A stretch of DNA of 51,386 nt, taken from Microvirga sp. Its GTDB lineage: Bacteria > Pseudomonadota > Alphaproteobacteria > Rhizobiales > Beijerinckiaceae. The notes under the pieces were generated by a model. That model did not search any database. It worked only from the letters and a program-made list of their open reading frames with translations, and was not told the DNA's origin. Below, piece after piece: positions 8,729-15,896 of the stretch. The DNA lies in NCBI RefSeq assembly GCF_014699075.1, contig NZ_JACXAB010000028.1:1-51386 (forward strand). Direction: 5' to 3'. Each line of letters starts with the position of its first letter. Within the stretch, counting starts at the first letter, position 1. Both the position numbers and the translations under genes were made by a program.

Positions 8729-9142
8729 TCATTGCGAGCACCGCTGGTATAGGGTGCCGGTCGTATCCTGCTCATTGAAGTAGCGCTTGAGCGAACCGTC
8801 TGGCTGCGGTGCCATGAGAACCCTGACCTCGTCGCCGGCCACGGCGTTGGCGCAGTCGAGGGTGAGACGTTGACGCTCTCCGGCCGGACTCACCGATTTG
8901 ATGCGACACGAGGCTTGAGGCGTCCTCAGCCGATTGCCGGAGATGGCAAAAGCAGGCGCAAAGATGTCGACCGGCTTTTTGAATGAAGCTCCTTTGCCCG
9001 CAGATGAGTAGACCTCCGCACAATCCGCACTGCCCGACAGCCAGGCGCCCTGGAACTTGGAAAGCCCTCGCTGCGCAACCGCGTCTGAGGGGACCAAGCC
9101 CAGGCATAGCCCGGCGGCAGCCAAGATCCCCGCAATTCTCAT
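8729..9142 (-). CDS. Hypothetical exported protein
   Basis: The 137-residue product has a clear signal peptide (MRIAGILAAAGLCLGLVPSD, cleavage after AVA). The mature domain of about 113 residues holds four cysteines (SADCAEVY, ASCRIKS, LDCANAV, QRCSQ), which suggests two disulfides. Similar small periplasmic proteins, with a FQGAWLSGSADC-like start, occur in Hyphomicrobiales, but no function is known to me. GGAGGTCACG precedes the ATG, and motif copy F lies about 77 bases upstream in the same orientation. Confidence 0.72.
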   Translation of the reverse strand: MRIAGILAAAGLCLGLVPSDAVAQRGLSKFQGAWLSGSADCAEVYSSAGKGASFKKPVDIFAPAFAISGNRLRTPQASCRIKSVSPAGERQRLTLDCANAVAGDEVRVLMAPQPDGSLKRYFNEQDTTGTLYQRCSQ

Positions 9143-9218
9143 CGTGACCTCCGCACTGGCAGGACCCTTGGTCCCTGCTGTCCATCACGGAACCACTGTA
9201 GGCATGTCGCAGCACCAT

Positions 9219-9250
9219 GCTTGACTGAAGGGGACAGTCACTTGCCAGTT
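9219..9250 (-). promoter_or_regulatory. 32-base regulatory motif, copy F
   Basis: On the minus strand the bases are AACTGGCAAG, 4 bases, TGTCC, 7 bases, TCAAGC, a full match. It sits about 77 bases before the start of the exported protein at 9142 and faces it. Confidence 0.62.
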
Positions 9251-9468
9251 TGGGCCATGGCGTGTGTCTGGTGCCGGGTGGCATGGCCTTCACCAGAGCT
9301 GCGCGGATCCGAGGACCTCGAGGAGATGCGAGATCGCCACAGCGGCAGGAGCGGCAGGATGCTCATCAGCTGAGGTTGCGGCGAACGCCGGGATCAGTGA
9401 TGGCGTTCTCAGTTCCTACATCCCGTCTCGGTGATCTGTTCGCCAAGCGCCGGTGCCTTGGTGGCCTA

Positions 9469-9500
9469 AACTGTCAAGAGATTGTCCGCTCCAATCAAGC
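9469..9500 (+). promoter_or_regulatory. 32-base regulatory motif, copy E
   Basis: The bases are AACTGTCAAG, 4 bases, TGTCC, 7 bases, TCAAGC, a full match. It lies about 50 bases upstream of the open frame of the antiporter remnant and about 390 bases before the K+ channel start. Confidence 0.6.
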
Positions 9501-9550
9501 AGGGTGTTCCGCATGAGCTAGGCTTCTAGGGGAGGGCAGAGAGGTCATGA

Positions 9551-9883
9551 AGCCCCTTTCTGCGGCGCGGCCAGTCGGGGTCAGCCATCGCCATGGGTCG
9601 GGCCAACCGTCCCGCCCTCAGCATCGGGATCGCCTTGGGAAGCTGCGTGCAGATCGCCCTTTTCGTCGCTCCGGTCCTCGTTCTGGCCGCGCCAGCCATG
9701 GAACAGCCGCAGTTCCGGCTGGTGTTCTCACAGGCCGAGATGTGGATGCTGTTCGAGGCGGTGCTGCTCGGGGCGACCGTGACAACGACAGGCCAATCGA
9801 ACTGGTTCAAGGGGGCGCAACTGCTCGCGCTCTACCTGATCATCACGGCCATCCTGTACCTGATCCCGGCAGCCGCGTCGTAG
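9551..9883 (+). pseudogene. C-terminal remnant of a Ca2+/H+ antiporter (CAX/ChaA type)
   Basis: About 96-110 residues remain of a protein that is normally some 350-430 residues long. The segment IGIALGSCVQIALFVAPVLV is the typical second-repeat helix of cation/proton antiporters. The following FRLVFSQAEM and TGQSNWFKGAQLLALYLI match the family's C-terminal end. In the intact family the latter usually reads DGESNW; here the acidic residues are lost. The N-terminal half is absent and the frame opens only after a stop at 9548. I therefore read it as a decayed gene rather than a short functional protein. Confidence 0.7.
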
Positions 9884-9893
9884 AAGGTGAGCC

Positions 9894-10328
9894 ATGTTGC
9901 GACAGCTCCTAGTCGGCAGTGCCGTCAGCCTGGGCAACATCGCGATCCATGCAGTCGTGATGGCATGTGTTGTGAGCACCGCTCGCCGTGCCCTGAAATG
10001 GGATCGCGGACCGCGCCAAACCTGGCTTGCTTCTGTCATGGTTGCGATAGTCGGGGTGCTGCTGATCGCCCATGTTGCCGAGGTGCTCACATGGTCGCTC
10101 GCCTATGGAATGCTGGAGGTGATTCCTCCCGGAGCCGACGTGTTGTACTTCGCATTCGTCAACTACACGACATTAGGTTATGGCGACGTCGTGCCGGTGG
10201 AGCACTGGCGCTGGCTCGGGCCGATGGCAGCCATGAACGGCGTGTTGCTGTTCGGCTGGTCGACTGCGGTCATCTTCGAGGTGCTGCGTCAGGCCATGCG
10301 CAGCCGTGACCGAAGCGGCGATTCATGA
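9894..10328 (+). CDS. Two-helix potassium channel protein
   Basis: The 144-residue protein has an N-terminal hydrophobic helix and a second helix (about residues 45-72). A pore loop with the K+ selectivity filter TTLGYGD follows (about residues 91-97), then a last helix with GVLLFGWSTAVIF. This is the Ion_trans_2 pore-domain layout; four subunits would form a K+ pore in the inner membrane. There is no C-terminal RCK regulatory domain. GAAGGTGAGCC precedes the ATG. It lies 10 bases after the antiporter remnant, a neighbour pair that suggests an ion-homeostasis unit now partly lost. Confidence 0.82.
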   Translation: MLRQLLVGSAVSLGNIAIHAVVMACVVSTARRALKWDRGPRQTWLASVMVAIVGVLLIAHVAEVLTWSLAYGMLEVIPPGADVLYFAFVNYTTLGYGDVVPVEHWRWLGPMAAMNGVLLFGWSTAVIFEVLRQAMRSRDRSGDS

Positions 10329-10589
10329 GGATCGAACCCATCGCCACAGGACTGCGCCACTGCGATCATCGGCTGACGTCATCCTCCGCAGTGCAGAAAG
10401 GTTCGTATCTGGCTGCTCTGGACGGAAAGCAGCTAAAGCGTCGTCCTGATCCTTGACTTCAACCTGGATGTGGGTGCGCACCCAAAGTTCCACGCGGCTG
10501 CGCCTGCCGCGTCCGTCGCTCAGGAGAGTGCGCCGGCGAGGAAGCGGGCAACGCACATCTTTCAATCTGAGTCCTATAGCGCCCAATAG

Positions 10590-11582
10590 CTAGATGTTCG
10601 GTCCCAAGGTGTGGTGTGTCGGATCGGCGATGAACCGATGCGGCTGCTCGGTCCAGGTTTTGCAGATGTACTCGTAGGGGGTGAGGCCCCGTAAGGTCTT
10701 GAGCCGCCTGGCATGGTTGTAGGCATCCAGGAACAGTTGCAGATGATGCCGGAGCTGGTCGTGGCTGTCGTAGTAGTAGCGCCTGACGGTGGCGTCCTTG
10801 ATCGTGCGGTTCATCCTCTCGACCTGACCATTGGTCCAGGGATGGCGCGGTTTGGTCAGGCGATGATCGATGTCGTTCTGGGCACAGGCGTACTCAAAGG
10901 CATGAGCGCGGAAGATCTCGCCTCGTTCCATGGCTTCTTTGATCAGAGGGGCTGCCGAACTGGTGTTGCCAGGCGTGGTGAAGTGGGTGCCATTGTCAGT
11001 GAGCACGGTGCGCACCTTGTACGGCGCCGCCGCGATCAGCGCGCGCAGAAAGTCAGCAGCGACCTGTCTTGTGGCTTTCTCATGCAGTTGAGCGAAAGCG
11101 AACTTGCTGGTGCGATCAATGGCCACAAACAGGTGGAGCCGTCCTTCCTCCGTGTGCACCTCGGCGATGTCGATGTGGAAGTAGCCGATGGGATAAGCCT
11201 TGAACTTCTTCCTGGCCGGCTTGTCGCCGGTCACCTCGGGCAAGCGGCTGATACCATGGCGCTGCAGACAGCGATGCAGAGATGAACGGGTCAGGTGCGG
11301 GATGGTGGGCTGGAGCGCGTACAGGCAATCGTCCAGCGGCAGCAGGGTGTGACGGCGGAAGGCCACCACAACGGCTTCCTCCTCCAGCGTCAGTACGGTC
11401 GAACGAACCTGCTTCGGGCCCATGGGCGCATCTCTGAGGCTCGCGCGCTTACGCCATTTCTGCACCGTGGTGGGGCTGATGCCGTAGCGCCGAGCCAGAG
11501 CTCTTACGCTTTCTTGACCAACTTGGATTGCGCGACGAACTGCCTCTGTCGTGGTGGCGCTGCCGTGGAGAAGCTGTCCCAT
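10590..11582 (-). CDS. IS481-family DDE transposase (copy 2)
   Basis: The predicted protein is identical to that of copy 1 over all 330 residues, including the N-terminal helix-turn-helix and the D-D-E residues in FHIDIAEV, VLTDNGTHF and NGQVERMNRT. GGAGG precedes the ATG at 11582. The stop here is TAG: the TA comes from the insertion site and the G from the host, whereas copy 1 has TAA. Confidence 0.92.
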   Translation of the reverse strand: MGQLLHGSATTTEAVRRAIQVGQESVRALARRYGISPTTVQKWRKRASLRDAPMGPKQVRSTVLTLEEEAVVVAFRRHTLLPLDDCLYALQPTIPHLTRSSLHRCLQRHGISRLPEVTGDKPARKKFKAYPIGYFHIDIAEVHTEEGRLHLFVAIDRTSKFAFAQLHEKATRQVAADFLRALIAAAPYKVRTVLTDNGTHFTTPGNTSSAAPLIKEAMERGEIFRAHAFEYACAQNDIDHRLTKPRHPWTNGQVERMNRTIKDATVRRYYYDSHDQLRHHLQLFLDAYNHARRLKTLRGLTPYEYICKTWTEQPHRFIADPTHHTLGPNI

Positions 11583-11637
11583 AAGCTGTCCCTCCAAGAG
11601 GAGATGATCGTACCACCACTTCGTGGGACTGAACATC
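10593..11637 (-). mobile_element. IS481-family insertion sequence, copy 2
   Basis: This 1045-base element matches copy 1 in length, ends and encoded protein. TA dinucleotides flank it at 10591-10592 and 11638-11639. It lies in direct orientation relative to copy 1, about 3.5 kb away. It has inserted exactly at the stop codon of a small lipoprotein gene. The near identity implies recent transposition. Confidence 0.9.
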
Positions 11638-11813
11638 TAGTAAGCCAAGCCGCGCATAGGCATTGCGCTTCCCCCAAAGCTGTCATTGCGAATCCCGGGT
11701 GACTGGGTGGTTTGGGACGCGACGTAGTTCGGTGTCCGCGATTCCGATCCGGAACCTGACATGCATCCTGTCAGCAAGGCGTTTGCCGCGAGTACGGCGA
11801 TGATCATTTTCAT
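11637..11813 (-). CDS. Small lipoprotein, IS inserted at its stop codon
   Basis: The 58-residue product has an excellent ribosome site (AAGGAGG, six bases before the ATG). A lipoprotein signal follows (MKMIIAVLAANALLTGC, lipobox LLTGC with the acylated Cys at 17), then a polar Ser/Thr/Asn tail ending MPMRGLAY. IS copy 2 lies directly at its end. The TAG stop reads TA from the target plus G from the IS. Joining the flanks without the IS also gives TAG, so the protein is unchanged. Its function is unknown. Confidence 0.65.
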   Translation of the reverse strand: MKMIIAVLAANALLTGCMSGSGSESRTPNYVASQTTQSPGIRNDSFGGSAMPMRGLAY

Positions 11814-11952
11814 GGAACCTCCTTATTATGCCGTGCTGAGGATCTGCTTCGGCACGGTCTGCAGAACCGTCAGCCTCGATCTGGGTGATTGCCACCACGG
11901 ACAAGCCGACGGCGATACCGAGCGGCATGCACATTATGATCAGCCCAAGCAT
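11683..11952 (-). CDS. Possible small membrane protein overlapping the lipoprotein gene
   Basis: GGAGAGGATC precedes an ATG that opens with one hydrophobic helix (MLGLIIMCMPLGIAVGLSVV) and a polar tail. The frame then continues through the lipoprotein gene in another frame for some 40 more residues that look like non-coding shadow. The first roughly 47 residues may be real, with a frameshift or lost stop near the lipoprotein ribosome site. I keep it as a weak call. Confidence 0.3.
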   Translation of the reverse strand: MLGLIIMCMPLGIAVGLSVVAITQIEADGSADRAEADPQHGIIRRFHENDHRRTRGKRLADRMHVRFRIGIADTELRRVPNHPVTRDSQ

Positions 11953-12073
11953 GATCCTCTCCGTGAAAGAACCCCGTCTAGATTCACTAAACGGGGTGCC
12001 GTCAGCGAAAGTCTCCGTGCGGGAGCAGAGGGAGACCTTCGGAGGAGGACCATGTCTCACCCCAGAGCGGGCT

Positions 12074-12105
12074 GCTTGACACATCGAGACAGTGACTAAA
12101 CCCTT
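12074..12105 (-). promoter_or_regulatory. 32-base regulatory motif, partial copy J
   Basis: On the minus strand the right part is intact (TGTCT, 7 bases, TCAAGC), but the left decamer reads AAGGGTTTAG and keeps only a few consensus positions. It lies about 120 bases upstream of the small genes starting at 11952 and 11813 and points toward them. Confidence 0.3.
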
Positions 12106-12330
12106 TAGGACACGCAGCCTTCCGGGACAGAGTTCTCTTTGTTTCTGACGAAATTGAGTGACGCTCTGATGCCCGCTTTGCCACTGTGTTCGGGATCATC
12201 CATCGGCAGCTTGCGCCAAGCCAAGTGACGACGTGCGGAGCCGCGCAACGAAGTCCCACCGGCACGGCCACCATACGAAGACCAATAATCAGGATTAAAG
12301 CTGTTGCTTTCTGCAGCTCTGGAGTTCGCT

Positions 12331-12621
12331 ATGTACGTCGTCATCCGCAAGTTCAACCGCATGAGTTCGGTCGCTGAAGCTGCCCGTCGCGCGGAGAGCG
12401 GTCTTGGCCAGATGCTCAAGCAAACGCCTGGGTTTCAGGGCTACTGTGTGTTCGATGCCGGTGATGGGGTAGGTGGTTCGATCAGCTTGTTTGAGAACCG
12501 CGAGGCTGCACTTGCAGCCAACGAGAAGGCATTGGTCTGGATCCGGGCGAGCCTGACGGATGTCATTGATGGCGAGCCTGAGATCACCATGGGTGAGGTG
12601 CTGGCCACCGTGACACCTTGA
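12331..12621 (+). CDS. Small ABM-like dimeric alpha/beta-barrel protein
   Basis: The 96-residue product begins MYVVIRKFNRM and has the beta-alpha-beta pattern of the dimeric alpha/beta-barrel superfamily. It contains the PGFQGYCVFDAGDG and SISLFENREAALAANEKAL segments typical of small stress-related or monooxygenase-like proteins of this fold. No catalytic residue can be named. I chose this ATG because GGAG lies eight bases upstream; an in-frame ATG at 12304 lacks a good site. It stands alone. Confidence 0.65.
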   Translation: MYVVIRKFNRMSSVAEAARRAESGLGQMLKQTPGFQGYCVFDAGDGVGGSISLFENREAALAANEKALVWIRASLTDVIDGEPEITMGEVLATVTP

Positions 12622-12727
12622 ACAGGGCTGTTTCTGTTCTCCGGCCGGGATTGCAGAGGGATCAACATAAAGCTCCGATACTCAGAAATCGAGATCTGCC
12701 GAAGGCTTGTTCCCGCTCGTCGTGCTG

Positions 12728-13552
12728 TTAGCGCCTCACTGACGCGCTCTCTCGCCCGTCAATCTGTTGGCCAATCAGCGCAATGGCGCGCTGGTAGACG
12801 GAAGCGGCGTTCCAGGCCTGGATCGCACTGAAGTTGGCTTCGCCCGGTTGGTAACCTGCACCGGCGCGCCAGCCATGGGCCTTGAGGAAGTTGGCCGTCG
12901 AGGCGAGAGCATTGGCTGCGATGTTGAGATCGCCGCCGGTGCCATAGTTCAGGATGCTCTTGGGCAGGAACTGGGTCTGGCCGATCTCGCCGTGCATGGA
13001 GCCACGTGTGCCCGCAGAGAGAACGCCACGATCGATCAGGGTCAGAGTGGCGTAGAGCTGTTCGGTGAAGAATGCTGAACGACGGCAGTCGTAGGCGAGC
13101 GTTGCGACAGCCGAGAGCGTGTTCTGGTTTCCACGCTGCCGCCCAAAGGCCGTCTCCATGCCCCAGATCGCCAGGAGCGGCCCTGGCGGGACGCCATAGC
13201 GTTGCTCAAGGGATGTGAAGAGCGCCGCCTGAGACTGCTTGAGCGAGCGCCCCCTCGCGACGATCGTTGGAGCGCCCCGCTTGGCGAGAAACTGCTCGAG
13301 CGACAATCGAAAACTTCTCTGGCTACGGTCAGCCGTGATCGTGGCACTCGCGTAGTCAGCATTCATGAGAGCTGCAAGTGCAGAGGAGCTGACACCCTGT
13401 GTCCGGGCTTCGTCGGCAAACTGACGCTTCCAGACCTCGAAGCCGCCCGCCGTGCTACCGCACTGAGCTGCGATTGCGGTGTTGCCCATCCCCAAGAGCG
13501 ACACCAAGACCGCTCCGGCCAACATTGTGAGCACTCTGCCGATGATCATCAT
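12728..13552 (-). CDS. Lytic murein transglycosylase, MltB type
   Basis: The 274-residue precursor has a signal peptide (about residues 1-29). An SLT_2/MltB catalytic domain follows, with the catalytic Glu at about 133 in IWGMETAFGR and the family segments STVATLAYD-like (SAVATLAYDCRRS) and GEIGQTQFLPKS. It cleaves glycan strands of peptidoglycan to 1,6-anhydro ends in the periplasm. There is no C-terminal peptidoglycan-binding domain, so it is the short form. GAGAGG precedes the ATG at 13552, and an upstream GTG is possible. It diverges from the AraC-type remnant. Confidence 0.85.
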   Translation of the reverse strand: MMIIGRVLTMLAGAVLVSLLGMGNTAIAAQCGSTAGGFEVWKRQFADEARTQGVSSSALAALMNADYASATITADRSQRSFRLSLEQFLAKRGAPTIVARGRSLKQSQAALFTSLEQRYGVPPGPLLAIWGMETAFGRQRGNQNTLSAVATLAYDCRRSAFFTEQLYATLTLIDRGVLSAGTRGSMHGEIGQTQFLPKSILNYGTGGDLNIAANALASTANFLKAHGWRAGAGYQPGEANFSAIQAWNAASVYQRAIALIGQQIDGRESASVRR

Positions 13553-13571
13553 ATATCCTCTCACGTCCGCT

Positions 13572-14099
13572 ATGTGGGATGGAATACTGCCGCGCTATCA
13601 TGACCGAGATGAGGCGCCACCAGTGGCTTCCGCGCTCCTCAAGGCCGATCCGATGGTGCGAGCGCTCCTGGAGGAGCGGATCAGCCACCAGACGGCCCGT
13701 CCGGGATGCGAGTTCTCCGACGATGTTCGACGACTGCTACGCACGCAGCTGACGAGCAAGCATTGCTCGGCCGATCACACCGCTGAACTGCTGGCGATGC
13801 ACCGGCGCACCCTGAGCCGCCGTCTGCAAAGAGGCGGCATGGGCTACAGAGCCACTGCTAACGAGATCCGGTTCGAGATTGCCCGTCAGTTGCTGGGGGA
13901 TACCGAGCTGCCGCTCAGTCAGATCGCGGCGGCGCTGGGCTATTCCGAGGCGATCGCCTTCACCCGCGCCTTCCGGCGCTGGTCGGGCCGGACGCCCAAC
14001 GCATGGCGGGCTGTTGGTCAGCAGTCAATGACATGCCAGCGTCTCAAACTGTCAAGGGATTGTCCTCAGCGGTCAAGCATGGGGTTCCGGCCGCGTTAG
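13572..14099 (+). pseudogene. AraC-type regulator, only the C-terminal half remains
   Basis: The roughly 175-residue frame contains a complete AraC DNA-binding domain. Its first helix-turn-helix is at HTAELLAMHRRTLSRRLQR and the second at LSQIAAALGYSEAIAFTRAF, followed by RRWSGRTP. The usual N-terminal ligand-binding half (about 190 residues in the OruR/VirS-like group) is missing, because the mltB start occupies that place. The C-terminal tail after NAWRA reads through motif copy C, so the native stop also seems lost. I treat it as a truncated gene; expression as a lone DNA-binding domain remains possible. Confidence 0.65.
14047..14078 (+). promoter_or_regulatory. 32-base regulatory motif, copy C
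   Basis: The bases are AACTGTCAAG, 4 bases, TGTCC, 7 bases, TCAAGC, a full match. It lies inside the last 20 codons of the AraC remnant frame and about 320 bases upstream of the DUF900-type hydrolase gene, facing it. The 295 bases between 14100 and 14394 hold no gene I can support. Confidence 0.58.
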
Positions 14100-14394
14100 A
14101 GTGACCGTCAAAGGCATGCGAACCCAGGCCCGCCAAAAACGAGCCGCCGATCACCCCACCCGCAAAGCGTGCTCCGGACAAGGCACCCTCGACTGGCCGA
14201 ACACCGTCCCCTGACCCGGATTAAAGATATTTGATGAGGCACAAATGCGAGGATTGCGCGCAACCTGCACGAGAGTCGGCCAAGCTATTCTGATCGTGGG
14301 GCGATGACGATGGCGTTCCAGGTGGTTGTGCAAACATCATCCCAGCCGCGGCCCGCCGGGGCTAATGCCGTCCGAATCCAGCTCCGCTGATCTG

Positions 14395-15607
14395 ATGCCC
14401 AACCGACGCATTCTTCTGGTCTTCGCCCTCGCCACGACGCTCGGTGCCTGCGCCAGTGCCCGGGGCGTGCACCGCAACGGCTCCAGGGGCGAGCAAGATC
14501 GACATGCTGGTCGCCACCACGCGCAAGCAAACGGATCCGGCGGAGCTGTTCTCGGGCGACCGCGGACCGACAGCGGCCTTCGCCAACATCACGGTCTCTA
14601 TCCCGCCGCCAAGCGCCCGGCAGATCGGCGAGGTGCAGTGGCCGCGACAGGTACCAGGTAATCCGGCCACCGACTTCGTGACCCTCAAGGCCGACGTGAT
14701 CAATCGAGATCAGGCGCTTGCCTGGTTCCGCCGCACCCTTCGAACTGTTCCCAAGCGGCAGGTGCTCGTCTTCATCCACGGCTTCAACAACCGCTTCGAC
14801 GATGCGGTCTTCCGCTTCGCTCAAATCGTACACGACGCAAACGCACCCGTGGTGCCGATCCTGTTCACCTGGCCCTCGCGCGGCAGCGTGCTGGCCTATG
14901 GCTACGACCGGGAGAGCACGGCCTATTCCCGCAACGCGCTCGAGGCCATGCTGAAGGCGATCTCGCGCGATCCGGCCGTGGGCGAGATCTCGATCCTGGC
15001 GCATTCCATGGGCAACTCGCTCGCGCTCGAGACCCTGCGCCAGATGGCCATCCGCGACGGCCGGGTGACGCCGAAGATCCGCAACGTCCTGCTCGCTGCT
15101 CCGGATGTGGACGTTGATCTCGCCCGGGAAGCCATCGTCGACATGGGTCCGAGGGCGAACCGACCCGCCTTCACCCTGTTCGTCTCGCAGGACGACAGGG
15201 CACTGGCCGTCTCCCGACGCGTGTGGGGCAGCGAGGCTCGCCTGGGTGCGATCAATCCCGATCAGGAGCCTTTCCGGACGCAACTCGAACAGGCGAACGT
15301 GACGGTGCTCGACCTCACGAAGCTCAAGGCGGGCGACGCCCTCAATCACGGCAAGTTCGCGGAGAGCCCTGAAGTCGTGCAGCTCATCGGCAAGCGCTTG
15401 GCCGAGGGCCAGACGGTGACGGATTCCCGAGTCGGGTTGGGTGACCGCATCATTCAGGTCACGGCGGGAGCGGCCACGGCCGTCGGAACCGCCGCCGGAA
15501 TGGTCGTGTCTGCTCCAGCGGCCATCGTCGATCCTCAATCACGCCAGAGCCTCGGTGGCCATATCGAGGAGTTGGGGCGATCCGCTTCCAGCATCGTCGC
15601 GCCCTAG
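14395..15607 (+). pseudogene. DUF900-type alpha/beta hydrolase with N-terminal frameshift
   Basis: A lipoprotein signal starts at 14395 (MPNRRILLVFALATTLGAC, lipobox LGAC) in one frame. The rest of the protein, from about SKIDMLVATTRKQ onward, is in the next frame, so a single-base indel between about 14455 and 14500 separates them. The catalytic domain is intact: VLVFIHGFNN, and the nucleophile elbow LAHSMGNSLAL. It then ends after a Gly/Ala-rich C-terminal segment. Translation from a GTG at 14444 would give a 387-residue cytoplasmic form without the signal. The real substrate of this family is not established. A sequencing error is an alternative to true inactivation. Confidence 0.7.
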
Positions 15608-15715
15608 ACGTCGGCCGTCCTCAACCCTGGAACGGTCGGCTGCGCATCGGCATCGCGGCTCCCCTGAAGGAGTCGTTAAAGCTCCTGGCCAGCTGAGGGA
15701 CTCGACCGACCACGT

Positions 15716-15871
15716 TCAGGGCCGATCAGCCGGATCCTCCTCAAGGAGGATCCGCTCCGCCGCTCCGTCCAAATCCTCGTACTGTCTATGCCGCAAGGAC
15801 CACAGGAAGGCGGCCAGTCCTGCCAGCCCCATTCCCAGGGCGATGAGGATCAACCACCACATGGAACCCAT
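15716..15871 (-). CDS. ccoS: cbb3 oxidase maturation protein CcoS/FixS
   Basis: The 51-residue protein has one N-terminal membrane helix (MWWLILIALGMGLAGLAAFLW). The short acidic tail contains QYEDLDGAAERIL, the signature of CcoS. It is needed for incorporation of heme and copper into the cbb3 oxidase in the inner membrane. GGGAGG lies five bases before the ATG. It is the last gene of the leftward cco cluster, 25 bases downstream of ccoI. The end of the gene contains a perfect 10-base inverted repeat. Confidence 0.88.
   Translation of the reverse strand: MGSMWWLILIALGMGLAGLAAFLWSLRHRQYEDLDGAAERILLEEDPADRP
15732..15753. repeat. Perfect inverted repeat inside the 3' end of ccoS
   Basis: GGATCCTCCT at 15732-15741 is followed by CA and its exact reverse complement at 15744-15753. 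In the RNA this would form a 10-base stem with almost no loop, so a cruciform or a dyad binding site is as likely as a hairpin. It has no T-run and is not a standard terminator. Confidence 0.5.
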
Positions 15872-15896
15872 TCGATCCTCCCATGACTTACACGAC

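Larger units (their letters stand above)
9143..9547. other. Intergenic region with two divergent motif copies
   Basis: No gene is supported here. The region contains motif copy F (9219-9250, minus) directed at the gene starting at 9142, and motif copy E (9469-9500, plus) directed rightward at the antiporter remnant and K+ channel gene. Confidence 0.6.

Noticed and set aside
10323..10586. An 87-codon minus-strand frame between the K+ channel gene and IS copy 2
   Set aside because: No ribosome site, signal or domain; residues look like random GC-rich translation.
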